Source: Pontibacter pamirensis (lineage in GTDB: Bacteria > Bacteroidota > Bacteroidia > Cytophagales > Hymenobacteraceae). From it: DNA of 56,026 bases. The notes under the pieces were generated by a model. It was not told the origin of the DNA. It searched no databases and saw nothing but the letters and a program-made list of their open reading frames with translations. The stretch is from NCBI RefSeq assembly GCF_010015475.1, contig NZ_SSNI01000037.1:1-56026 (forward strand), written 5' to 3'. Of this stretch, positions 44,090-51,559 are shown piece by piece. A program made the translations under genes and the position numbers. Within the stretch, counting starts at the first letter, position 1. Each line of letters opens with the position of its first letter.

Positions 44090-45898
44090 ATGAATACGCA
44101 TCAACTAACCTTTTGTGCAGCCCTTGCCGCAGCGATGTTAATTACTGCAAGCTGTACCCGCACGTCGGAGCAGGAGCAGCGCACGGAGGCTGTGCAGGCT
44201 GGCCAGAACCTGAGCCAGCTGTTTGAAAATTATTTTGAAGAACGGCTGAAGCTGTTCCCTTTGGAGGCTACTGCCATCGCCGACGCCAGGTACAATGACC
44301 AGCTGCCGAACGACCTGAGCCAGGAACATACAGCGCGTGTGCGCCAGTTATACCAGAGCTACCTTGATCAGATTAACCAGATAGACCGCAGCGGGCTCAG
44401 TGCACAGGAGCAGGTTAGCTACGATATCTTTAAGTATGAGATGCAGATGTCGCTGGAGGGGCTGGAGCAGCCTTCTGAGCTGCTACCGCTGAACCAGTTC
44501 TGGGGACTTCCGATTACGATGGCGCAACTTGGCTCCGGCTCCAGCAATCAGCCTTTTAACACGCCGGAAGACTACCAAGACTTTCTGGGCCGGATCAAAG
44601 GCTTTTCTGTATGGGGAGACACCGCTGTCGCGAATATGCGCAGAGGGATGAGCATGGGTATTATACTGCCGCGTGCACTTACTTTAAAGGTAATGCCACA
44701 GCTGCAGGCCATGGTGGTAGACGACCCGACAAAAACTATTTTCTGGGCACCCGTAGAAAAACTGCCCGAAACATTTACTCCTGCACAGAAAGACAGTATC
44801 CGCCAGGCTTATACCAAAGCTATACAGGAAGAGATAATACCAACTTACCAAAAGCTGTATGACTTTATGCAGCAGGAATACTTGCCTGCAAGTCGCAGCA
44901 GCACCGGCATCAGTGGCATAAAGGGAGGAGACGAGTATTATAAATTTCTGGTGCGCTACTGGACTACTACTGACATGACGCCAGACCAGATATTTGATAT
45001 CGGGCAGCAGGAAGTGGCACGCATCCGCAGCGAAATGGAAAAGGTGAAAGAGCAGGTAGGTTTTAAAGGTACCTTGAATGAGTTTTTCCAGTACGTAAAT
45101 GATAACCCAAAATTCACTCCGTTTGAAACGCCGGAAGAGGTACTAAGCGCTTATCGCCAGGTGGAGCAGCGTATGCAGCCACAGCTGGATAAGCTCTTTG
45201 GGATAACTCCCGAGTCTAAGTTTGAGGTGCGGCAGACGGAGGCGTTCCGGGCGGCATCTGCAAGTGCGGAGTATAACCCGCCGGCACCGGATGGCTCCCG
45301 GCCGGGCATTTTTTATGTGCCTATTCTGGATGCAAGCACTTATAATGTGGTAGGAATGGAGTCTTTGTTCCTGCATGAGGCTATTCCAGGCCATCATTAC
45401 CAGATTTCGATACAGCAGGAGCAGGAGGGGCTCCCCAGGTTCAGGCAGTATGCCTGGTATGGCGCATTTGGCGAAGGCTGGGCACTGTACTCCGAGAGCC
45501 TTGGCAGAGAACTCGGCCTGTATACAGACCCATATCAGTACTTTGGCCGCCTAAGCGATGAGATGCACCGTGCCATCCGGTTAGTAGTGGATGTGGGAAT
45601 GCACGCCAAAGGCTGGACCCGGGAGCAAGCCATACAGTACTCGCTGGACAATGAGCTGACAAGCCGGGAAGCAGCCGTAGCCGAAATAGAACGCTATATG
45701 GCCATACCGGGTCAGGCCCTAAGCTATAAGATAGGGGAGCTGAAGATAAAAGAACTACGCCAGCGGGCAGAGCAGGAGCTGGGCGACAAATTCAGCATCA
45801 GTGCCTTTCACGACGAAATTCTGAAAGGCGGGGTGATGCCGCTTGCCGTGCTGGAAAAGAAAATGGAAGAGTGGATTGCGGAACAGAAGAATACCTGA
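44090..45898 (+). CDS. DUF885 family lipoprotein, putative metallopeptidase
   Basis: A 602-residue exported protein. The start MNTHQLTFCAALAAAMLITASC carries a lipobox (TASC). The metallopeptidase-like signature HEAIPGHHYQ lies near residues 429-438 and GEGWALYSE about 25 residues later, the HExxH-plus-Glu pair of the DUF885 family. The remainder is helical, as in related carboxypeptidase-type enzymes. Proposed to be a periplasmic or surface zinc peptidase; the substrate is not known. Strong bidirectional terminator follows. Confidence 0.88.
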   Translation: MNTHQLTFCAALAAAMLITASCTRTSEQEQRTEAVQAGQNLSQLFENYFEERLKLFPLEATAIADARYNDQLPNDLSQEHTARVRQLYQSYLDQINQIDRSGLSAQEQVSYDIFKYEMQMSLEGLEQPSELLPLNQFWGLPITMAQLGSGSSNQPFNTPEDYQDFLGRIKGFSVWGDTAVANMRRGMSMGIILPRALTLKVMPQLQAMVVDDPTKTIFWAPVEKLPETFTPAQKDSIRQAYTKAIQEEIIPTYQKLYDFMQQEYLPASRSSTGISGIKGGDEYYKFLVRYWTTTDMTPDQIFDIGQQEVARIRSEMEKVKEQVGFKGTLNEFFQYVNDNPKFTPFETPEEVLSAYRQVEQRMQPQLDKLFGITPESKFEVRQTEAFRAASASAEYNPPAPDGSRPGIFYVPILDASTYNVVGMESLFLHEAIPGHHYQISIQQEQEGLPRFRQYAWYGAFGEGWALYSESLGRELGLYTDPYQYFGRLSDEMHRAIRLVVDVGMHAKGWTREQAIQYSLDNELTSREAAVAEIERYMAIPGQALSYKIGELKIKELRQRAEQELGDKFSISAFHDEILKGGVMPLAVLEKKMEEWIAEQKNT

Positions 45899-45917
45899 AC
45901 TAAGCTTGATAGGACAA

Positions 45918-45959
45918 AATAAAAGAAGGCGCGACTCTCAAGTCGCGCCTTCTTTTATT
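45918..45959. terminator. 19-bp GC-rich hairpin, bidirectional terminator
   Basis: Arms 45918-45936 and 45941-45959 around CTCA, between the convergent DUF885 and Spy-like genes. Confidence 0.92.
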
Positions 45960-45970
45960 GATTTATTAGG

Positions 45971-46426
45971 TTACTGGTTCTCATTTTTATGGTCCAAGCG
46001 CTTAAGCAGCAGTTTTGTGAACTCACGTTCGCCACGGTAAAGCTTAACTAATTGCTTTACAGAGATTACGTTCTGGTAAATGCTCGCATATTCTTTGTCC
46101 AGGGCCAGTTCCTTTTCTTTCAGGTCAAATATTTTAGATACACGGGCTTCAACCTGTGCGTCTGTCAGTTCATCAATGTTTTGCCTGAAATTGATGCGGT
46201 AGCCTTTCACAAGCGCACGTCGCTTGGCTTCATGTTCATTGTAAAGTGGCCAGAACTTCTGCGACTGCTCTGGCGTCAGACCCATTTTGTCTGTGAGAAA
46301 AGCAATCTTCGCGGCCTCCACATTTTCCTTCCGTTCGCTGTGTGTGTGTCTGTCTTGCGACAGGGCAGCGGTGCCACTAAAGGTGAAGGCACAGATAAGG
46401 ATGAATAGTACAAGGTATTGTTTCAT
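45971..46426 (-). CDS. Spy/CpxP-like periplasmic protein
   Basis: A 151-residue secreted helical protein. Signal peptide about 1-24 (ending TAALSQ), then AKIAFLTDKMGLTPEQSQKFWPLYNEHEAKR, a hook of the LTxxQ type found in Spy, CpxP and CnrX, and a second helical hairpin rich in Lys/Glu. Such proteins are chaperone-like or metal sensors. It follows the membrane anti-sigma candidate by 7 bases and its distal position suggests it is the periplasmic sensor or effector of this module. No His/Met-rich metal tail is visible. Confidence 0.75.
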   Translation of the reverse strand: MKQYLVLFILICAFTFSGTAALSQDRHTHSERKENVEAAKIAFLTDKMGLTPEQSQKFWPLYNEHEAKRRALVKGYRINFRQNIDELTDAQVEARVSKIFDLKEKELALDKEYASIYQNVISVKQLVKLYRGEREFTKLLLKRLDHKNENQ

Positions 46427-46433
46427 GGGTGGT

Positions 46434-46868
46434 TTAATAGTCTATATCATTAATTCGGTAGTATTCCAGTTCTTCTTCAGCAGTAGTAGCACTTACATTC
46501 AAAAACTCTGCCGTAAGTTCTTGATCTGCTACAGAATACTCTTCGAAGTCTGCGGTCTCTACCTGGGCATAAGTGTTGAGATAATTCATGATCTCATCGT
46601 TTGTAAGCGAGGCGATGTTAACAGGTAGCACCTGTTGCTCCTGCTGCATGCTGAAAAAGTAAACACCCACAAACAGAAGCAGCAGGATAAGCGGAGCTAT
46701 CGCATACCGTACCGGTTGCCACCATGGCGTTGACCGCGCAGCAGTTACCTGCTCACGGGCAGCGGTGCGCTCCATAATCTGCATCGGCAGGCGGTCGAAG
46801 TATTTCTCCGGTACCTGGTGCACATTGCGCTTTGGGATGTCACTTAATTTCATATCCTTCATCATCAT
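46434..46868 (-). CDS. Single-pass membrane protein, candidate anti-sigma factor
   Basis: A 144-residue protein with one membrane helix (about 54-72). The N-terminal cytosolic part contains VPEKYFDRLPMQIM, the FxxPE-Y-F-x-x-L-P motif common in short Bacteroidota proteins that follow ECF sigma genes. No zinc HxxxCxxC motif is present. The periplasmic part is acidic (LTNDEIMNYLNTYAQ and EEELEYYRIND). Several in-frame ATGs at the start make the N-terminus uncertain by a few residues. Placed between the sigma factor and the Spy-like gene. Confidence 0.7.
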   Translation of the reverse strand: MMMKDMKLSDIPKRNVHQVPEKYFDRLPMQIMERTAAREQVTAARSTPWWQPVRYAIAPLILLLLFVGVYFFSMQQEQQVLPVNIASLTNDEIMNYLNTYAQVETADFEEYSVADQELTAEFLNVSATTAEEELEYYRINDIDY

Positions 46869-46912
46869 GTTCCTCGTCTTCTTTTTGTTAGATAGAAAAC
46901 TCAGGTTATAGT

Positions 46913-47452
46913 TTAATCCTGTTTCAGATATTCTTCAATTTTTTTAACGGCAATGTGATACGAAGCTTTCAAGGCACCTACGGATGTTCCCAGTATTTCG
47001 GACATTTCCTCATACTTCATTTCATCAAAATACTTCATGTTGAACACGAGGCGCTGTTTATCGGGCAGCTTTAGTATCGCTTTCTGCAGCTTTAGCTGTA
47101 CCTCGTCACCGGCAATGTCGGGGGAGGATTCTATCTTCTCCATTAACTCAGCAGTGACGTCATTCAGAGGCAGAAAGAACTTTCTTTTTTTGCTGGACAG
47201 GAACGAGAGGCACTCGTTGGTGGCAATGCGATAAATCCAGGTATAGAGTTGGGCGTCGTTCCGGAAGTTCTCCAGGTTCTTCCATATTTTAACAAATACT
47301 TCCTGGGTAAGGTCATCGGTATCGTCATGGTCGATCACCATCTTGCGGATGTGCCAGTACACTTTCTGCTGGTACTTCCGGACAAGCTGGTTAAAAGCCA
47401 TGTTGCGGCTCTCAGGTTGGGCGAATTTTTCTAAAAGCTCTTTGTCTTCCAC
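46913..47452 (-). CDS. ECF-type RNA polymerase sigma factor
   Basis: A 179-residue group 4 sigma factor. Region 2: NQLVRKYQQKVYWHIRKMV and DDTDDLTQEVFVKIWKNLE with the RNA polymerase-binding face. Region 4: LPDKQRLVFNMKYFDEMKYE and GTSVGALKASYHIAVKKIEE, a helix-turn-helix. It lacks extra domains. Start is GTG at 47452; TGATTTTG, one base off the TAnnTTTG box, lies only a few bases upstream, so the message may be almost leaderless. It heads the sigma / membrane protein / Spy-like operon and is probably autoregulated. Confidence 0.88.
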   Translation of the reverse strand: MEDKELLEKFAQPESRNMAFNQLVRKYQQKVYWHIRKMVIDHDDTDDLTQEVFVKIWKNLENFRNDAQLYTWIYRIATNECLSFLSSKKRKFFLPLNDVTAELMEKIESSPDIAGDEVQLKLQKAILKLPDKQRLVFNMKYFDEMKYEEMSEILGTSVGALKASYHIAVKKIEEYLKQD

Positions 47453-47522
47453 TTTACAAAATCACGGAGCCGCAGCCAGATGCAGGATTAGATGAGAGCA
47501 TGTTTATCAAACATACTCTAAA

Positions 47523-47561
47523 TATAAAGAGGCTGTACTACATCAGCACAGCCTCTTTATA
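47523..47561. terminator. 14-bp hairpin, terminator of the transketolase operon
   Basis: TATAAAGAGGCTGT / ACAGCCTCTTTATA with an 11-base loop, between the tktC stop (47582) and the sigma factor promoter. Confidence 0.85.
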
Positions 47562-47581
47562 AAAAATGTTTCTGATTATGC

Positions 47582-48541
47582 TTACGCTTGCTTTCTGCTG
47601 ATAGCACGCTGAGCAGCTTCCACAATATCGTTTTCTGTTAAACCATATTTCTCCATCAGTTCTTCAGGTGTTCCGGACTCACCGAAGGTATCGTTCACGG
47701 CTACATACTCCATCGGAAGCGGTATGTTTTTTACCAGCACCTGGGCAATGCTGTCGCCAAGGCCACCCAGGCGGTTATGTTCTTCGGCGCTTACCACGCA
47801 TTTGGTTTTAGCCACTGATTTCAGGATAGCTTCTTCGTCGAGTGGTTTGATGGTGTGGATGTTGATGATTTCGGCAGAAATGCCTTTCTCAGCCAGTATA
47901 TGCCCAGCTAAAATCGCTTTCCAAACCATGTGGCCTGTTGCGAAGATACTGACATCAGTTCCTTCATTCACCATCCAGGCTTTGCCTATTTCAAACTTCT
48001 GGTTTGGGTCCGTAAAAATAGGAATTACCGGTCGGCCAAAACGCAGGTACACAGGTCCTTCGTAATCAGCAATAGCCATGGTGGCAGCTTTTGTCTGGTT
48101 ATAGTCGCAGGGGTTAATAACCGTCATGTGCGGTAGCATTTTCATCATGCCGATGTCCTCCAGGATCTGGTGCGTGGCACCGTCTTCACCCAGCGTTAAG
48201 CCAGCATGGGAGGCGCAGATCTTTACGTTTTTGCCTGAGTAGGCAATAGACTGTCGGATCTGGTCGTACACGCGGCCAGTAGAGAAATTGGCAAACGTAC
48301 CAGTAAATGGAATTTTACCACCAATAGTAAGACCGGCAGCAATGCCCATCATGTTGGCTTCGGCGATACCAATCTGGAAGAAACGCTCTGGGTTCTCCTT
48401 AATAAAATCGGCCATTTTAAGTGAGCCTACTAAGTCGGCACAAAGGGCTACAACATTGGGATTTGTGCGGCCAAGCTCAAGCAAACCAGCTCCAAAACCA
48501 GAGCGTGTGTCTTTTTTCTCAGTATACTTGTATTCTTTCAT
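47582..48541 (-). CDS. Transketolase, C-terminal subunit (pyrimidine-binding half)
   Basis: A 319-residue half of a split transketolase. Transketolase moves two-carbon ketol units between sugar phosphates in the pentose phosphate pathway, using thiamine pyrophosphate. This half carries SGFGAGLLELGRTNPNVVALCADL, QIGIAEANMMGIAAGL (catalytic Glu), and the C-terminal domain with VVSAEEHNRLGGLGDS. The partner half lies at 50014-50877. Its ATG at 48541 abuts the TAG of the VWA gene with zero spacing. Ends in a bidirectional hairpin. Confidence 0.92.
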   Translation of the reverse strand: MKEYKYTEKKDTRSGFGAGLLELGRTNPNVVALCADLVGSLKMADFIKENPERFFQIGIAEANMMGIAAGLTIGGKIPFTGTFANFSTGRVYDQIRQSIAYSGKNVKICASHAGLTLGEDGATHQILEDIGMMKMLPHMTVINPCDYNQTKAATMAIADYEGPVYLRFGRPVIPIFTDPNQKFEIGKAWMVNEGTDVSIFATGHMVWKAILAGHILAEKGISAEIINIHTIKPLDEEAILKSVAKTKCVVSAEEHNRLGGLGDSIAQVLVKNIPLPMEYVAVNDTFGESGTPEELMEKYGLTENDIVEAAQRAISRKQA

Positions 48542-49933
48542 CTATCTGTTGAATATTTTTACGGTTGTAGTTGCGCCCGATCTGATAGTAAAATCTCTTA
48601 CATCAGTGAATTTACTCGCCTGGGCTGTTTTCATGCGGTAAACTAATCTATAATTCCCCGGCTGCAAAGCCATCGTTATTTTGCTGTTATTTTCCGGCAG
48701 GTTGTAAAGCCAGCGCTGCCTGCCGTTTTCTTCCATCAGGTATACGCTGCCAAAGCCTTTCATCTGCGAAGGGATTGCCAGCTGCCCCGGCGGCGGTATA
48801 GAGACTGTATGTGTTTGCCCCTGCTTCAGTTCTACCCCTTTCAGGTAGATACGTGGCATGGTCAGAATCTCCAGGTCATACATTCCCGCCAGGTACCTGT
48901 GCTTCTCCCCGAACTGCTGCACATGGAGTGTCTGCTCCTTTTCATGCGGCCTTACGATAGCGCTCAACTGACCATAAGGGGAAGGTCCATCCTGCTTCAG
49001 GTTTAGTACACCCTGCGGCGACTTTACTTTTATGACATTGTGCTTGCCGGGCCTGATGCTGATATTGCGTTCCACAACAGCAGGTGTCGTGTTCACCACC
49101 AAGTCGTAAGGTAGCAGGGCGTCAATGTCCAGCATGTCGGCTTTCCCCTCACCGCTTTGGTAGTGTACGTAGTTATACTCTGGTTGCCCGGTCAGGGAGT
49201 TGAGGAACGTCATGTTCACGTCGCTCTCCACCGCCTGTCCCTGCTCATTCAGTAGTTCCACGCTCACTGTTGTCTGACTCAGCGCCTGAGTCACAATCTC
49301 TGTCAGCACCGTTTCGAAGGTCTGCACGTCGGCAGCATTAAAATACTGGCCAATGCAGCTAAGCTGTTTCTCATACTCCGGGTCAATGCCAATGCCTATT
49401 ACAAATGGGCGCAGGAAAATACGCTTCTTCTGCAGGGCCAGCGACATGGCGCATGGGTCACCGCCACAAGACTCCAGTCCATCTGTAATCAGAATAATGA
49501 CGTTGCGCGCTTTATCTTCCGGAAAATCCTCAGCCGACTGCTGAAGCGAATATGTTATCGGCGTATTGCCGCGCGGTATGATCTCTGTCAACTTCTTCTG
49601 GATGGCCGCCGTGCTGTTTTCAGAAAACGGCACTTCCAGTCGCGTGTCTTTGCAATCGTTGCGCTCACGGCCAAACTGATGCCCATACACCCGCAGCGCC
49701 ACCTCTACATTGTCGTAGCGCTCCAGCGAGTCTACGAGGTGGGCGAGCAGGTTTTTGGCAACCGTCATACGGTCACTGCTTTCCCATTTGGCCAGCATAC
49801 TTCCTGAAGCGTCCAGCAGGAACAGAATCCTTGTTGTAGGCTGCTCCTGCTTCTCCTGGCCTAACACGCTGCTGCTTGCCGTAAGTATCAGCAATAAGGT
49901 TAATGCTGCGAAAATATAACGCCAAGGGGCCAT
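48542..49933 (-). CDS. Secreted VWA-domain protein between the transketolase halves
   Basis: A 463-residue exported protein. Signal peptide about 1-26 (LLLILTASSSVLGQ). The von Willebrand A domain (about 33-215) has the MIDAS motif LLDASGSMLAKW and ITDGLESCGGDP. The remaining 250 residues are beta-rich: VSVELLNEQGQAVES, then GKHNVIKVKSPQGVLNL and two copies of an Ig/carboxypeptidase regulatory-like module. The frame opens at 49990, but ATG 49933 gives a clean signal peptide. It lies between the two transketolase halves and its stop abuts the tktC start codon. Function unknown; family suggests adhesion or ligand binding. Confidence 0.85.
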   Translation of the reverse strand: MAPWRYIFAALTLLLILTASSSVLGQEKQEQPTTRILFLLDASGSMLAKWESSDRMTVAKNLLAHLVDSLERYDNVEVALRVYGHQFGRERNDCKDTRLEVPFSENSTAAIQKKLTEIIPRGNTPITYSLQQSAEDFPEDKARNVIILITDGLESCGGDPCAMSLALQKKRIFLRPFVIGIGIDPEYEKQLSCIGQYFNAADVQTFETVLTEIVTQALSQTTVSVELLNEQGQAVESDVNMTFLNSLTGQPEYNYVHYQSGEGKADMLDIDALLPYDLVVNTTPAVVERNISIRPGKHNVIKVKSPQGVLNLKQDGPSPYGQLSAIVRPHEKEQTLHVQQFGEKHRYLAGMYDLEILTMPRIYLKGVELKQGQTHTVSIPPPGQLAIPSQMKGFGSVYLMEENGRQRWLYNLPENNSKITMALQPGNYRLVYRMKTAQASKFTDVRDFTIRSGATTTVKIFNR

Positions 49934-50013
49934 GTTAGCGGGTACTAAAACGAGTCGGGTATCAGAAAGAGACAGCACAACGCAGCACAAAATCCTGCAT
50001 TGCTCTGTATTTT

Positions 50014-50877
50014 TTAGTAGTCAGCGGCTTCGTTTACAGCTAACTGCTGCAGGGCAATTTCCAGCTGCTCATCGTTTGGTGCTACGCCATGCCATTTGTG
50101 CGAGCCCATCATGAAGTCTACGCCATACCCCATCTCTGTGTCCATCAGGATCATGATAGGTTTTCCTTTGCCTGTAGCGGCTTTTGCCTGGTCTAAAGTT
50201 GGCAGCAGTGATTCGAAGCTGTTTCCGTTTGCCTCCATCACATTCCATCCGAAAGCCTCAAACTTAGCGCGCAGGTCACCCAGCGGCATTACTTCTTTTG
50301 TGGAGCCGTCTATTTGCTGGCCGTTTCTGTCTACAGTTGCAATCAGGTTGTCTACTTTTTTACCACCGGCATACATTGTTGCCTCCCATACCTGACCTTC
50401 CTGCAGTTCACCGTCACCCATTAGCAGATAAACAAGGCTATTATCCTTGTTCAGTTTCTTCGCCTGGGCGGCACCAATAGCAACAGACATGCCCTGGCCC
50501 AATGAGCCCGAAGCTACGCGGATACCTGGCAAACCTTCTTCTGTGGCAGGGTGGCCCTGTAACCGAGAGTTTAACTTGCGGAACGTGGCGAGTTCTTTTG
50601 GTTCAAAGAAGCCTGCGCGGGCCAGGGTGCTGTAAAAAACAGGCGAGATGTGGCCGTTTGACAGGAAGAAAAGGTCTTCGCCTTCACCATTCATTTTAAA
50701 ATCAGTGCTGTAGTTCATTACCTTGAAGTACAGCGATACAAAGTAATCGGTGCAGCCCAGGGAACCGCCAGGGTGGCCGGAGTTAACGGCGTGTACCATG
50801 CGCACGATGTCGCGGCGCACTTGTGCTGCAACTTCCTTTAGTTCATCAATGCTCTTGTTGTGTGGATTCACTTTCAA
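50014..50877 (-). CDS. Transketolase, N-terminal subunit (TPP-binding half)
   Basis: A 287-residue half of a split transketolase. VNSGHPGGSLGCTDYF (about residues 32-47) is the substrate and cofactor loop, and LMGDGELQEGQVWEA with the Asp-Gly binds thiamine pyrophosphate magnesium. The C-terminal section (TEMGYGVDFMMGSHKWHG) is typical of the N-half. Split transketolases are common in archaea and many Bacteroidota. The start is TTG at 50877 or nearby (GTG a few codons in). First gene of tktN / VWA / tktC. Confidence 0.9.
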   Translation of the reverse strand: MKVNPHNKSIDELKEVAAQVRRDIVRMVHAVNSGHPGGSLGCTDYFVSLYFKVMNYSTDFKMNGEGEDLFFLSNGHISPVFYSTLARAGFFEPKELATFRKLNSRLQGHPATEEGLPGIRVASGSLGQGMSVAIGAAQAKKLNKDNSLVYLLMGDGELQEGQVWEATMYAGGKKVDNLIATVDRNGQQIDGSTKEVMPLGDLRAKFEAFGWNVMEANGNSFESLLPTLDQAKAATGKGKPIMILMDTEMGYGVDFMMGSHKWHGVAPNDEQLEIALQQLAVNEAADY

Positions 50878-51054
50878 TAGAATTATTAGTTAATAATTGG
50901 GAATATTAAACAAATATGTAGTGTGATACAAGTAATACTACGAGAATCACAGCTTTTTAAGGCTTTTGTTAGGAAATTTAGAGGCTTCTCGTGTGGTTGC
51001 CAGATTGCAGGACCAGCCTTTTGCCAGCATATTGCTGTAGCTTTTTATAAATAC

Positions 51055-51092
51055 GCAAAACGCAGCTGCCCGGTCGGGCAGCTGCGTTTTGC
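51055..51092. terminator. 17-bp GC-rich hairpin, terminator of the bcp operon
   Basis: GCAAAACGCAGCTGCCC / GGGCAGCTGCGTTTTGC around GGTC. Confidence 0.92.
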
Positions 51093-51099
51093 AATCTGC

Positions 51100-51552
51100 T
51101 TACTTCGCCAAAATCTGGCCAGTATGTTCTTTTGTTTTTACTTTCCGGATGATGTCCTGAATCACCCCGTTCTCATCTATCACAAACGTAAAGCGCATGG
51201 TGCCCATATACTTACGGCCGTACATCGACTTCTCCTGCCACACTCCGTACTGCTCCACAATCTGCTTGTCTGTGTCGGCTATCAGCGTGAACGGCAGCTC
51301 AAACTTGGAGATGAAATTATGGTGCGACTTCTCATCGTCTGTGCTTACTCCAATCACTTCGTAGCCTTCCTGCTGCAGGTCGCTGTAATTGTCGCGGAGG
51401 TTGCAGGCCTGGGCGGTGCAGCCAGGGGTATTGTCCTTCGGGTAAAAATACAGGATTACTTTTTTGCCTCGGTAGTCGCTTAACTTAACGGTTTTTCCGT
51501 TCTGGTCTTTTCCCTCAAATTCAGGGGCTTTGTCTCCGATGTTCAGTTCCAT
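51100..51552 (-). CDS. bcp: Thioredoxin-dependent peroxiredoxin Bcp
   Basis: Bcp reduces hydrogen and organic peroxides with thioredoxin. The 150-residue product has IGDKAPEFEGKDQNGK and TPGCTAQACNLRD, with peroxidatic C45 and resolving C50, and a normal ALYSD-free C-terminus. The frame extends to 51597, but ATG 51552 gives the standard length and lies 8 bases after the M23 peptidase stop. It is the last gene of the FAH / M23 / bcp operon. Confidence 0.93.
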   Translation of the reverse strand: MELNIGDKAPEFEGKDQNGKTVKLSDYRGKKVILYFYPKDNTPGCTAQACNLRDNYSDLQQEGYEVIGVSTDDEKSHHNFISKFELPFTLIADTDKQIVEQYGVWQEKSMYGRKYMGTMRFTFVIDENGVIQDIIRKVKTKEHTGQILAK

Positions 51553-51559
51553 ACGTTTA

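Noticed and set aside
49934..49990. 19-residue extension of the VWA protein
   Set aside because: It would disrupt a clean signal peptide; ATG 49933 preferred.
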